A stretch of 64,000 nt of DNA, from assembly GCA_008360975.2 (NCBI GenBank), contig VLJF02000033.1, positions 2,914,001 to 2,978,000 of the forward strand. The letters are read 5' to 3'. This DNA comes from Lichenostomus cassidix. Lineage: Eukaryota; Chordata; Aves; Passeriformes; Meliphagidae. The notes below the pieces were generated by a model. That model saw only the letters and a program-made list of their open reading frames with translations, searched no databases and was not told the DNA's origin. Each line of letters opens with the position of its first letter. Position 1 is the stretch's first letter. Below are positions 30,313-41,910 of this stretch, piece after piece. Made by a program: the position numbers and the translations under genes.

Positions 30313-33069
30313 ATGGAGGATGAAGAAGGCTACATGGCGTTGGACCAACGGAGCAAGCGGGGGGCTGCAGGGAGATCCTCAGCCCTGCAGGGTGCAGGTA
30401 AAGGGGTTCAGCCCCTCTGGGGACCCCCAGGTGGGTGGGGGACAGGAATTGGGGGATGCTGGGGCTGCTTTTGGGGTGGAATGGCTTTGGTGCTCAGGGA
30501 TCACTTTACCTCCTCCTCATCCTCCTCCTCTTGGGCTCAAAGCTGGGTTTGTGGGATGATTTCTAAGCCCTGACTGCCCCAGGCTCCTGTCTGAGCTTCA
30601 TCTCTGCGTGGAGAGGCTGAGCTGGGCTAACTGAACTCCACACCAATCGCTGTTCCAGGGTTTGGTTCTTCCTGGGGGTCACTGATTGGAACAAAAGCCC
30701 CAAATCTGCCCCAGTTCTGCAGCCCTGCCATGCTGAAGGGCTGCTGATGCTTTTGGAAATCCTCATCCAGCTCCTGATGCTCCTTGTCCATCTTCCCTGA
30801 GTTCTGGGGGTTCCTGCTTTGTTTCCTTCATCTGCTCCTTGTGCTTTTTCCTGCTGACTCCAGTTTGGGTTTCCCTGAGGAGAAAAACCAGCAGGAGAAT
30901 CAAAACTGATTGGGTTGGGAAAGACCTCGAAGATCACAAAATCCAAACATTAATTAAAAGATTTAATTCCTGCTGCGAGTAACTCTGCAGGGAAAACCCA
31001 TCGAGGTTTGAACCCTGGGGGCTGCCGGGCTCTGAGCTGTTCTTGGGGACAAAACAACCCAAACCTTTTTGGTGACACCATGCGATCTGCTGTCCCCTCT
31101 GTCCCCTGCAGCTCCAGGCTGTCCTCGGTGGCACCGCGTGGCGCTCGGGGCTGGCTGGACCGGGAATGTCCTGCTGGGAGTGGCCGTGGTGGCTCTGGGC
31201 TGCTCGGGTGAGTGTGGGGAGGGGACAGGGGGGACACGGGGGGACATGGGGACAGCCTGACAGTGAGGAGGTGACCCGGGGGGTTGTGTGGCCATGGGGA
31301 AAATGTCTCGGGTGGGTCGGACAGCCCCGGGCTGAACTCGGGCTCACCCAGAGCCACCATTCCAGCAGCCCCGTGTTCAGCTGGTGGGACATGGCTGTTG
31401 TCACCCCCAGCACCCCCAAACCCCCCCGGGCAGGCGGCAGGGAGACCCCGATGGCTGCTGGATGTCGGGGAGACCCCCAGAGGGGCAGGGCTGGGGGAAA
31501 CCCCCCCAAACCCAGGGCTGCCAGCTGTGCCCGTGTGGGGCAGGGGGTGCTGAGCAGCTCCTCAGCCTGGCCGCAGAGCCTTGAGGGGGACAGAGGCTCT
31601 GCGGCTCTCTGAGGTGGCACCAGAGCCGCGGTGACACCTCGAGGGGCCACATCCTGCCACCGGCACGAAGCCACCGTGGGTAGGGACAGCTCTGAGCAGG
31701 GGGAGCTCAGGGCTGCAGAGTTTGGGGCTGGCAAGGTGCTGTTCTTGCTAAACTTCCTTCCTTCCTGCCTTCCTCTCCTTCCTCCTTTCCTTTCCCTCTC
31801 CCTTCCCCTGCAGTTCTCCACCGGGACACCAAGGGAAGCCTGGAAAATGTCCTCTCTGAGCTGCGGGAATTCCTCTGCCCCTCACAGCCGCCAGGGAACA
31901 ACCCCGAGGCTTCTCTGCTCCTCAAGCTTCCCCAAAATCTCCTGGAAAAACCGGATTGGAGCCCCAGGAGCAGCTATGGGTGTGCTGGGGAGAGAATGGG
32001 AATGGAGAAAATGATGGAAGAAATGGGAATGGAGAAATTGGAACAAATGGGAATGGAGAAAATAATGGAACAAGCAGGAATGGAGAAAATGATGGAACAA
32101 ACGGGAATGAAACAGATGGGAATGAAACAAATAAAACAAAGGGAATGAAACAAAACAAACTAAACAAACGGGAATGAAACAAATGAAACAAACGGCAATG
32201 AGACACTGACACCTCTCAGGGTGTGCCAGGGGTGAGGTGAGGACTTGGTGACCTGACCAGCTCTGATCCCGTTTTCCAGGAGCTCAGGGATGCAGGATTT
32301 GCCCCCCGGGCTGGACGCTGGAAAAGACCAAGTGCTACTGGAATTCCACTGAACAGAACCCTTGGAACAAGAGCTGGGAGGAGTGCAAGAGTCGGGGGGC
32401 AACGCTGCTGGTGCTGCAGGATCAGGAGGAGCTGGTGAGGGAATGCTGGGTTGGGAATGTGGGAAGGACCAGGGGCTGCTGCTGGGGCTGGAGGTTCCCA
32501 AAATCCTGGGATGGGGATCAGCTGGTGAGGGAATGATGGGTTGGGAATGTGGGATGGACTGGGGGGCTGGAGGCACCCTGGGAAGGGTGAGGAGGTTCCC
32601 CAAATCCCAGGATCAGCCCTTCCCTGTGTCACCCCCGGGTGCCTCTGAGGGACACAATGGGTCTCAGTCCTGGGCTGAGCACAGAGCCCATTTTGGGGTG
32701 ACAATCCATGGCCATCAGGGTCACCGTCTGTCCTTCCACCAGGAATTCCTCAGTGAATCCCTGAAGAAATTCAAACGCAGCTTCTGCACTGGGCTCTGGG
32801 TGCCTGAGGCTGGGATGGGCTGGACGTGGGTGAATGGCTCCAGCCTGGACAGAAACCGGTGAGCACTGGGGGTCAGGGGACACAAACACCCCAATGTCCC
32901 CTGAGGGACCCCAGGGGTGACCCAGGCTATCTCCTGTCCCTGCAGCTTCCAGCTTGACCTCGAGGAGAAACACGGAGAATGTGGGGAGTTGAGGGGCAGC
33001 AGAATCATCCCTCAGAACTGCAACTTTCAATTGCAGTGGATCTGCCAGAGAGAAGCCACCAAACTCTGA
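30313..33069 (+). CDS. K2: NKR-P1/CLEC-type C-type lectin-like receptor
   Basis: Same gene as K1 with an open stalk exon. Exons: 30313-30397 (hemITAM-like tail), 31112-31207 (transmembrane), 31814-31894 (stalk, in frame: SLENVLSELREFLCPSQPP), 32280-32434, 32743-32858 and 32946-33069 (lectin domain, ending REATKL). Full use of all exons would give 218 aa, but the stalk donor is GG (31895-31896) where K3 has GT. Unless a GG donor works, the stalk is skipped (191 aa) or read through into the Met/Glu-rich minisatellite. The stalk also lacks 42 in-frame bases present in K3 and K4. Lectin cysteines are complete. LTR3 lies in the 5' intron. Subfamily (NKR-P1-like) is inferred from layout and tail motif. 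Confidence 0.8.
30900..30955. mobile_element. CR1-like 3' end fragment (K2 intron)
   Basis: Twin of 8965-9020. One of the very few differences between the K1 and K2 tracts is here (CCAACC versus CCAAAC). Confidence 0.4.
31990..32205 (+). repeat. GGGAATGGAGAAAATGATGGAACAA minisatellite in K2
   Basis: Same short array as 10050-10260. Confidence 0.8.
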
Positions 33070-34245
33070 GCTGGAGAGATGCTCAGGGGGAAAGTGGGAG
33101 CTGGGCTGGAACAGTACATTTACTGTTATTTTACTGGGCTGAAAGTACAACATTTACTCCAACAGCACATTGCCATCACATTTGGGATTCCTCGGCTGTT
33201 GCTATCAGCGTGGTCCAGAGCTGCTGTGGGCTTTTCTGCTGCTGTGAGGTTTTTCTCCAGGAGAAAAGTCCGAGGGACCCTGGGAGGGAAATGGGAGGAC
33301 ATTGACCCTGCTGGGGTCAGTGAGGGGTTGGAAAGGTCTGAGTGCCCCGGGAGAGTCAAACGAGAACTGTGCTCTCCTGAAGTTAAAGAGCTGCAAACGC
33401 TGATCCTCCTCCCCATAACAGCTGACAGAACCCGCAGGCAGTGCTGCTGGTGAACTCTGATCGCTCCGATCTGCTCCGGCAGAGCCCCAAGCTCTGCTCT
33501 CCCCAAATTCCCCTCCAGCACTTCCCCCGCCGCTGCAATCCCCGCCCGGCGGCTGAGCTGTCGCTGCTCGCGGGGAGAGTCACGGCATAAAACCTTCCTG
33601 GAAAGGGTTTTTAGTGCCTGGGAGAGATTTCCTGGGGTTTGTGAGCTCCGCGGGTTGTGCGGCTCCTTCAGGGACACGGGGCGGCCGAGTGCAGCTTTTA
33701 GATTATTTATTTTATTCTTTACCTCTTCCGGCACTCGCAGCTCGCCCGTCCCTCGCTGCGGCTCCTTCAGTGACAAGGGGGGAGCGGACACGCACCTTAG
33801 GGCTGCTCTTTTGCTTACCGTTTATTCTATTTTTTATCTTTCCTGTCGTTCCCACCCCGCCCGTCTCCTCCCTGGCCCCGGGGCAGCACAAACCCCTCAG
33901 CGTGTCTCCAAAGGCCTCGCCCGCCGCCGCTCCCCGAGGCTCCCCGAGCCTCTGGCTCCATCCAGCGCTGCCGATGTCCCCAAGTCCCCAAATCGCGTTA
34001 AATTAGCTCAAATTCAGGTGGGAATGCCCAGCGCCTCCGCCAAGGGGTGGAATTGCACAATGGAATGATGGAATCCTGTGAGGCATGGCACAGAGTGCCT
34101 CAGAACACCCCGGGAGTTCCGCCGGGAGCAACTGCCATGGCTCTGAGGGGCTTCCCACAGGCTCGGGGTCTCTCAGCTATCTCTGCTCCGGCCTGGGCTC
34201 CTGCCGGGGCTGCAGGGAGCTCTCTGCTCCATCCCGGACTCACCA
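33070..34245. other. K2 3' flank
   Basis: Near-identical to the K1 flank up to about 33944, then diverging, which marks the right edge of the homogenised tract. No gene recognised apart from the conserved antisense frame at 33791-33126. Confidence 0.5.
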
Positions 34246-34470
34246 CAGCGGTTCCTCGCCCTCCTGCCCAGCCCGGGACGTTCCAGGGCAATCCCGAGTC
34301 TGAGTTTGAGGCTCCAGGGAGCTTCGTGCCCCTCACAGACCATTTTATAGAACCCGCCCAAAGCCCGCCCTTCGCACCCATTGGCTGATGTTCCCGCCCA
34401 AACCCCACTGCGCCTTTTGATTGGCCGAATCTCCCGCCACTCCTCATCCTCGCGCACTGATTGGCCAGAG
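34246..34470 (-). promoter_or_regulatory. TATA + CCAAT promoter with first exon, - strand
   Basis: Gene-strand CCAAT boxes near 34462, 34422 and 34382, TATA (CTATAAAATGG) near 34352-34342, donor GTGAGTCC at the lower exon edge near 34246. Same layout as 12.4 kb, antisense to K2. Confidence 0.6.
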
Positions 34471-34489
34471 CGGCTCTGAGGGACAATCC

Positions 34490-34840
34490 CGCCTTGTCCC
34501 CACATCGCTTTCATTTCCCCCAAAAAGCCAAAATCTCCCCAAAAAAGCCAAAATCTCCCCAAAACCCTTGGGCTGAGCGGAGGAACGGACAGCGTTTGGG
34601 CAGAAAACTCCCAAAATCGTTGTTCCCCAGGCTGGGAAGGACAAACGGAACCAAACTGATTTGGGAGCTCCAGCAGCTCCTCTCTGCCGGCCCAGCTGAA
34701 GGCCTCGCTGGCTGCTGGAGGCTGCACGGGCAGACTGGGAGCACTGGGAGCACTGGGAAGAGGCTCTGGCTCGGCTGAAGCCCCCGGGGCAGGGGCAGCA
34801 GGGCAAGGGACAGGGCTGCAGGTGCTGAGGGGACACGAGG
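34490..34840. repeat. Shared GC-rich promoter-flank module (inverted)
   Basis: Copy of 12546-12880 with a short local duplication (AAAAAGCCAAAATCTCCCC twice near 34521-34560). Confidence 0.6.
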
Positions 34841-35476
34841 GACAGCGTTGAATTGATTAGCTTTTATTAAAAAAGTAATAAAATAATACTGTAAATAAGA
34901 ACAACAGCAGCATTGACACCATAAATACTGATGGAGGTCACACAAGGCCATGGTAGAAAGTTCTGAGTTGGAAGGGACAGCAAGGATGCAGTCCAGCCCT
35001 TCAGCGAATGGCCCAGGTGGGGTTAAATCCACACCTTGGCATTATTAGTACTTCACACCGAGGAAAGTCACTCTCATATGAAGCACCTGTTCATGGTCTG
35101 TAAGCAAAGCAGTAGATCAATGTAAATGTGCAAGATTAGTGTAGAAATACAGTGTTAGGAGAATGTGTTTCAAATATCTTCTCACACACTTATATCCATA
35201 GGTATAGAAAAGAGCTCTAGAGAAATATGTAGTGCAAGAGAAATAGGAACCCTAAAATGGCTCCACAGATAGAAAGCAACCCCCAGCCCACAAACTCAGA
35301 GCTTTCACATCATTTCCTCCTCTTGCAGGTTCATCTCCTGCAGAACAAGCACTGAGCTGACCCCAAGGATCAGTGCAAGGCAGATGCTGCAGCTGGGGAA
35401 GGAAATCCCCATGCTGGGGAGGAAGAAATGACCCTTTGACTGCCCAGTATGGAGAAGACCTTTCCTCTATCCTCTG
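34841..35476 (-). other. L2 3' flank
   Basis: PolyA-signal region (AATAAA on the - strand near 34864), CR1-like fragment near 34962-35020, and an empty site for the ERV-L-like element (ATGGTCTGTAAGC near 35092). Confidence 0.5.
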
Positions 35477-36974
35477 TCACAGGCGAGTTTGGGCTCTGCT
35501 GCAGATATACTGCATGTCACTTGAGCAGGGCTGTCTCCTGAGACAATTCTCAGCCAGGAACACACAGGCTGCATTGCCCCGGACCTCGACCCTGCAGGAA
35601 AAAGCAGAGACAGTGCTGGAACCTCAGGGGGACACCTTGTGCCCCTGTGCCCCCCAGGCCCTGCCTGTGCCCCCAGCACTCACGAGGAGTTGAAGTTGCT
35701 GCCATCCACCCACTGCAGCCGCTGGCCCTGTCTGTGCAGCCCGAGCCAGTAATCGTTGCTCTTGCTGAAATGGAACAGGAACTCCTGGCAAGGAGAGAGG
35801 AGCAGATAATGGGAGCTGCAGCCCTGGCCCAGGAGCTCCCCAGGATCCCCTCAGCCACCCCAAACCCCTCACTCACCATTTCCCAGTCCTCCAGCACAGC
35901 CAGGGAGGCTCTGAGCTCAGAGCATCGAGCCTGAGCCTGTTCCCAGGTGAGCCGATCCCTCGAGAGGAAGTAGCAGGTCCTGTTGTACCCAACCCAGCCA
36001 TGGGGACAGGCCAGCAGCCATGGAGTGTCAGATGTAACCGGAGTAACTGCAGTAACCGGAGTGTCTCTGTGCATTCTCCCTGCAGAGCAAACAGAGGATC
36101 TGAGCATTCTCCCCTCACGGAGCAGCCCGAGCTCCCATTGGCTGGTTTTCCCGCTCAAATTCCTCCACCCCCAGCGATTGGCTGATTCAGCCGTCACTCC
36201 TCGTTCTCCCGCGCGCTGATTGGTCAGAGCGGGGCTGAGGGACGATCCCGGCCGTGAGGGAGCAGTGAGCCCGCAGTGCCCCGAGGGGTTGGGCTGAGGC
36301 TGCTGCTCCTCCTTACCTGACACAGCAGCCAAGGACACCGCCAGAGCCACAGCCAGGAGCAGAAGCAGAGTCAGCACCGCGGTGAGTACGGGATGGGATC
36401 TGATCCACTCAGCAGGAGCTGGAAAGAGGCATAGGCTTTGAGCATGGAGCTGTCCTGAGCAGGCCCAGCCCACACATCCCCCACCCAACGCCCGGGGAGC
36501 ACAGCAGGGACCCTCAGCCCGTGTGCCACTCACTGAGCTGGCAGCACGAACAGGGACAAGGGACACAGGTGTGGGGACAGCCAGGGCAGCAGAACTGCCC
36601 AGGGCCAGGGCTGTCAGTCCAGCAGAGCACCAGGCCTCTTGCAGAGCCCTGGACACAGCCACACCCTGCCAGCCCTGTGCTCCTGGGCTCACACTGCCCA
36701 TTGTCCCCTCCCTAGAGGCCACAGCGCTGGCCCTGCACTCACCCAGATATCCTCTGCGGGTCTTTCTGTGTGTGACTGCCATTGCTGATCCATCCTGGCA
36801 CTTCTCTCCAATGCCATCCCTGGGCTGGGATTCACTCTGCCCCAACAGAGAAGCAGCTTCTCCCTGCCTGTGCCCAGCAGGGTCTGGCAGCTGAGGCAGC
36901 TCTGTCCCCCTGGTCGCTGATCCATCCTGGGCACCCAGGGCATCCTCGGGAATCTCAACAGCAGCTTTGTGCAT
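35477..36974 (-). CDS. L2: CLEC2/CD69-like lectin, short cytoplasmic form
   Basis: Exons: 36974-36743, 36418-36317 (transmembrane), 36079-35877, 35784-35684 and 35591-35477. They join in frame to 250 aa. The first exon has 77 codons instead of 213: it keeps the ancestral start codon but lacks 408 bases (136 codons, in frame), so only the last tail repeat remains ([13 protein letters not shown]...). The lectin domain is complete and, unlike L1, L3 and L4, has all six cysteines (ENCLRR in the last exon). NRT sequon beside CYFLS. Ends RAQTRL. Calcium-site residues absent. Introns also happen to be open in one frame, which is not evidence of coding. Confidence 0.85.
36132..36230 (-). promoter_or_regulatory. 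Triple CCAAT array in L2 intron 2
   Basis: ATTGG at 36137, 36177 and 36219 (CCAAT on gene strand), about 55-60 bp upstream of the lectin exon. Confidence 0.5.
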
Positions 36975-38325
36975 GATGAGAGGTCCCAGCTGGTGCTGGC
37001 TCTGGAAGGCACTGCCAGCTCAGCCTTGCCCTGTCTCTGCTCCCCGGCAGCACCTGGGGACACAAACACAGTGTCAGAGAGCTCCGGGCCCAGCTCGGCC
37101 CTGCAGCCCCAACCCCTCTGGCTGTGCAGCGCCGGGCTGGGACAGGCAGGGACAGTTAGGGACAGCGCCCGGGAGCTGCCGAGTGCGGGAACAGGGCAGC
37201 TGCGGATCGGGCTCAGCCTGCCGGGGGGCAAGGAAAGAACCAGCAGCCCTGAGGGGCTCAGCATTGTCCCCTGCATGCCCTGCGCTGAGGGTTGGAGCTC
37301 AGGGACAGCGAGCGCTGCAGCGCCAGGTTGGTTCCTGCTTTTGACAGGAGGCAGAGCCCGGTAGGGAGTGCGGAAATGAGAATGCGGAGGGCGGGGCGGA
37401 CATAGCGGCGCGCAGATACTGCATTAGGCCACCAACCCAACATGGCGGGAGGCCTAACGGCCCGCCAAATACCCCGAACTGCTCTCTTTTCTCCTCCAGA
37501 TCGCTTGCCTTGGCAGACACACTCAAGTTCCTTCCATCCCATGCCAGCCCCAGGCACGGACAGGTCCCGCTGCACCAGGGGCGCCCAGCCCGGTGCCGCA
37601 TGGCCGGGAACAGACCCGGGAAAGCGACTGTGATATGCTGATCTGTTCTGCGCTCTTCTGTTCTGTGCTGCGTTGTTCTGTTCTGTGCTACCCACAGCAA
37701 GCGGGACGAGCCAGCGCTGCTCCGGCACCGCCTCCTGCCGAGGCAGCAGCGGCAAGGAGACCGCGGGCAGCCGCTCCCTCAGCGGCCTCAGGCCAGCGGC
37801 AACACGGCGCCACAGCGAGGGAGGGAGGGAGGGAGGGAGGGAGACGGGAGAAGGAAGCCGCCACAGCCCCCCTGCCGCCCCCTCCATCCCCTCCATCCGC
37901 CCGCAGCGAGCCCCGAGCCCCGGCACAAGGCAGCGCGGCTCCCACCTCCGCTGGGACAGCCTCTCCGAGCTCCGCCGCCTCCCCGCGCTCTGCTGCTCTC
38001 ACTGCCGCCGCTGCTCTCCCAGCTCCGCCGCCCCCCACGTTCTAGCTCCGCCGGAACCCCACGTCCCGCTTCGCTCCGCTCCTCCAATTCCCGCCGCCGC
38101 TCCTCCAGTCCAATCGCCGCCGCCGCTCCGCCCCGGCCTCCGCCCCGGCCTCCGCCTCACAGCCTGCCCGCCTCCGCCCCACTGCCTGCCCCGCTCCGCC
38201 CGCCATTCCGCCCCCCCGCACAGTCCATCCCCACCCCGCGCAGGCGCAGCGGCGAACGGGTCCGGATCGGGGCAAGGGGCGGAAATGGGTTTGATTTCTC
38301 TTCTCAGCTTTACATTTCCAGGGTG
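36975..38325. repeat. CpG-rich module P5 (upstream of L2)
   Basis: Contains an extra CGCCTCCTGCCGAGGCAG segment near 37727-37745, (GGGA)n near 37818-37842 and the GCTCCGCC tract. Probable promoter DNA of L2; no gene recognised. Confidence 0.65.
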
Positions 38326-39035
38326 AATTATGGTAAATGCTGCTCGCTGTTACTGCTCTGTGGAACTGGTAATTCACGTGTGGAATCTGATTAAATGCTG
38401 CTAGGCGATACTCCTCTCGAATCGCTAAATTCAGGCACAAATCAGGTTAAATGCCGTTAGGTGTTACTGCTCTTGAATTGTTAAATTCAGGTATAAACGA
38501 GGTTGAATTCAAATGTAAATCAGGTTAAATGCTGTTAGCTGTGACTCCTCTTGAATAGCCACATTCGGGCATAAATCAGGTTAAATTCAAATATAAATCA
38601 GGTTAAATGCTGTTAGCTGTTACTGCTCTGGGGAATTGGTAATTCACCTATGAATCTGAGTAAATGCTGCAAGGTGTTACTCCTCTCGAGTTGTTAAATC
38701 CAGGTGTAAATCAGATTAAATCCAGGTATAAATCATCTTAAATGCTCTGTGGAATTGTTAATTTCAGACCCAAAGAGGGAATAAAAGGGACTTGAGGAAT
38801 TAAAATGGAATATTTTTGGGAAAAAGAGTAAGATTTTGGGGGATGGAATGGGATTTTGAGGAATGAAACGGTTCGGGAGTGGAACTTTTTTGCGAGACAA
38901 AAGTGGGTTTTTGAGGGTTGAAGTGCAATTTTGGGAACAAAACGGAATTTTGGGAAATAAAACGGATTTTTAGGAGGTTGAAGCGGGGTTTCTCGGATAT
39001 GTCGGCAATGTCCCCATAGCCCCCCCAGACCCCTC
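38326..39035. repeat. AT-rich minisatellite M4 (expanded) and G/T-rich block
   Basis: Longest copy of the AAATCAGGTTAAATGCTG array (38326-38765), then GGATTTTGGGG words to about 38990. Confidence 0.7.
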
Positions 39036-39039
39036 CGCG

Positions 39040-39815
39040 GCCCCAAAAAACGTGCAGTTCTCCACACAAATCCCCAAAAAGCCGCAGTTCTCCACACAAA
39101 ACCCCAAAAAGCCGCAGTTCTCCACACAAAACCCCAAAAAGCCGCAGTTCTCCACACAAAACCCCAAAAAGCCGCAGTTCTCCACGCAAAACCCCAAAAA
39201 ACGTGCAGTTCTCCACACAAAACCCCAAAAACCCGCAGTTCTCCACACAAATCCCCAAAACCCCTCAGTTCTCCACCCAAAATCCCAAAAAACCCGCAGT
39301 TCTCCATACAAAACCCCAAAAACCTGCAGTTCTCCACACAAAACCCCAAAAAACCGGCATCTTCTCTACACAAAACCCCAAAAACCCACCAGTTCTCCAC
39401 ACAAAACCCCAAAAACCCGCCAGTTCTCCACACAAAAACCCAAAAACCCGCAGTTCTCCACACAAAACCCCAAAAACCCGCAGTTCTCCACACAAAACCC
39501 CAAAAAACGTGCAGTTCTCCACACAAAACCCCAAAAACCCGCAGTTCTCCACACAAAATCCCAAAAACCCGCAGTTCTCCATACAAAACCCCAAAAACCT
39601 GCAGTTCTCCACGCAAAACCCCAAAAAACCGGCATCTTCTCCACACAAAACCCCAAAAACCCACCAGTTCTCCACACAAAACCCCAAAAAGCCGCCAGTT
39701 CTCCACACAAAAACCCGCAGCTCTCCACACAAAACCCCAAAAAACCCGCAGTTCTCCACACAAAACCCCAAAAACCCGCAAGTTCTCCACACAAAACCCC
39801 AAAACTCACCGTGAA
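39040..39815. repeat. 30-bp minisatellite (GCAGTTCTCCACACAAAACC unit)
   Basis: About two dozen units of 29-31 bp derived from a single copy of the same words before K1 (7135-7165) and K2 (28455-28485). Reading frames up to 354 codons are open on both strands simply because the unit lacks stops. Not a gene. Confidence 0.9.
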
Positions 39816-39839
39816 TCCCCAAATCTCTCCCGCTCCCAA

Positions 39840-39945
39840 AGCTGCCTCCGCCGCCGCCGCCATCTTGTCAGCAACTCACCGAGGAGCGAGGGGCGGTGAC
39901 GTCACTGCCGCCTGTCTCCCCTTCCCCGGCGGCGCCATGGTGAGA
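39840..39945 (+). promoter_or_regulatory. Orphan K-type promoter and 5'-UTR exon
   Basis: CCGCCGCCATCTTG (YY1) near 39858, GTGACGTCAC (CRE) near 39895, donor after 39939 where ATG abuts GTGAGAG. No K coding exon follows. Confidence 0.5.
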
Positions 39946-40660
39946 GCGAAACCATGGCAGGGCTGAGCGGATCCCAAATGCGGAGCGGATTGTGCGGCTT
40001 TGTCTCTTCATCGCTTTATTGCTTTGCCATTAACTGCTTCTTCGTCCTCCCCGCTGTCCCTCGTGTCCCCTCGGCACCTGCAGCCCCGTCCCTTGCCCTG
40101 CTGCCCCTGCTCCGTTCCATCGCGGCCGGCAGAGAGGAGCTGCCGGAGCTCCCGGATCGGTTCCGTTTGTCCTTCCCAGCCTGGGGAACAACGATTTGGG
40201 AGTTTTCTGCCCAAACGCTGTGCGTTCCTCCGCTCAGCCCAAGGGGTTTGGGGAGATTTTGGCTTTTTGGGGAAACCAAAGCGATGCACGGAGCTCACCC
40301 AGCACAGGGCAGCTCTGCAGGCGCTGAGCTGGATTGAGCCTGGCAGAGGAGCAAAGCGGCTCAGGGATGGCGAAACAGCGATTAATTAACCATTAATTAG
40401 CCTGACAAATTGCTCCTAATTAGCGGGTAGCAGAAGTGAGGCCCCAGGGCACTGAGTCAGCTCCACAGAACATTTTGGGTCTATTTTCAGTTACCTCTGG
40501 ATTTTCATCACTCAATTCTCCCCATTTTATTTCTTCTGTGGTATTTCATCAATTCCCACCTCTCAGAGATCACAGAGATCTCCTGCTCTTTCATTTTCAC
40601 CATTTTAGGGCAGCGAGGGTGGCTTTTGTCCGGCAGCACCTCCTGCCACAACTCCCTGTC
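39946..40660. other. Orphan K 5' flank
   Basis: Homologous to 7350-8165 (shared module, degenerate Maf-like site), but breaks off where the K first coding exon should come. Confidence 0.55.
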
Positions 40661-40663
40661 CTT

Positions 40664-40965
40664 TCCCCCACAGGAACAAACCCCAAATCCCCATTTTCCT
40701 TTCCCCCACTGAACAAACCCCAAATCCCCATTTTCCTTTCCCCCACAGGAACAAACCCCAAATCCCCATTTTCCTTTCCCCCACAGGAACAAACCCCAAA
40801 TCCCCATTTTCCTTTCCCCCACAGGAACAAACCCCAAATCCCCATTTTCCTTTCCCCTACAGGAACAAACCCCAAATCCCCATTTTCCTTTCCCCACAGG
40901 AACAAACCCCAAATCCCCATTTTCCTTTTCCCCACAGGAACAAACCCCAAATTCCCATTTCCTTC
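40664..40965. repeat. 38-bp minisatellite (AACAAACCCCAAATCCCCAT unit)
   Basis: Eight units. The K1 and K2 flanks have a single equivalent (8175-8215, 30110-30150). Open frames across it are repeat artefacts. Confidence 0.9.
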
Positions 40966-41019
40966 TCCTGGAGACAATTTCGTACCTCCCTGATGTCACT
41001 GAAACTGCAGGAAAAACAA

Positions 41020-41520
41020 AAACCCTCCAACAACATTTTTAATGTCAGAGAGTCAAGGCATTACTTTGTTATCTGGCCAGGATGTAGTTCTGGTCAGGAA
41101 TTACCACAGAAATCATCTCATCCACACACAGCCCTGCTGGGCAGAGAGAATCATTCCATGACACATGGATTTTTTAAATATTTCAACATTTTATACAGTA
41201 CAAAGACATAGAAAAGCATTGGCTCAGTGTTCATTGCTCCAAAGCTGAGCAAACCCTCAGTATTCAGTTTCCCATTGGATCTGAATCTCCTCACCTCTGA
41301 TGGTAATCAGATTTTTCATTCTTCAATTTCCCTGTCAGTGCTTTCCTGACCAGATGTCTTCACCCCTGCTGGAGGTGAATGTTTGTAGATATGCTGAGTT
41401 TATCAGACCTCACCTGGCAGAACAATGCCCTGAAGAGAAACCTGAAATTCCTATTTTTGGGGTAAAGACAAACAGAACCCTTTGACTAAAGTTATACAAA
41501 ATATTTAAACTGCCACATTT
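41020..41520 (-). mobile_element. LTR3, inverted partial copy
   Basis: Reverse complement of most of LTR3 (28735-29330), with more substitutions. Its AATAAA is mutated (AACAAA). It replaces the rest of the orphan K gene and lies downstream of L3. Confidence 0.7.
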
Positions 41521-41534
41521 TCCAGCAATCCATT

Positions 41535-41715
41535 GAAGTGGCACTGAGGTGACCCTGAGATGAGGCACTGAGGTGTTTGTGACATCAGGCACTGAGGTGA
41601 CATTATAAAGTGGCACTGAGGTGACCCTGAGATGAGGCACTGAGGTGACCCAGAGATGAGGCACTGAGGTGACCCAGAGATGAGGCACTGAGGTGCTCCT
41701 GAGAGTCAGCACAAG
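41535..41715. repeat. GCACTGAGGTGACCC minisatellite
   Basis: About eight units of GAGGCACTGAGGTGACCCAGA type in the L3 3' flank; shorter arrays in the L1 and L4 flanks. Confidence 0.8.
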
Positions 41716-41810
41716 GCAGATGCTGCAGCTGAGGAAGGACATCCCTGTGCTGGAGGAAGAAGCGAAGAACTGGAGCTGCCAAGTGTGCAGAAGGCTCTGC
41801 CCATGTCCTG

Positions 41811-41905
41811 TTACAGGTGACTTTGGGCTCTGCTGCACACGTAGTTCATGTCACTCGAGCAGATCTCACTGCTGAGGATGTTCTCAGCCAGAGATCTTTT
41901 CTCCA
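41811..41905 (-). other. Duplicate terminal lectin exon downstream of L3
   Basis: Diverged second copy of the L last exon 3' part: on the - strand AENILSSEICSSDMNYVCSR and a stop at 41811. It is open into the sequence from the main last exon, so it may be a relic or an alternative end of L3. No clean acceptor was confirmed. Confidence 0.55.
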
Positions 41906-41910
41906 TCCCG

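Noticed and set aside
35550..36974. 474-codon single-exon gene over L2
   Set aside because: The frame runs through introns by chance; exon 4 of the lectin domain is in another frame and canonical splice sites match L1, L3 and L4.
38738..39966. Long open frames (up to 354 codons) on both strands
   Set aside because: They follow the 30-bp minisatellite; several frames are open at once and the peptides are pure repeat.
39040..40965. CRISPR-like direct repeats
   Set aside because: Units are contiguous with no unique spacers, and the genome is vertebrate.
40508..40999. 163-codon repeat protein on the - strand
   Set aside because: Product of the 38-bp minisatellite, not seen outside the array.
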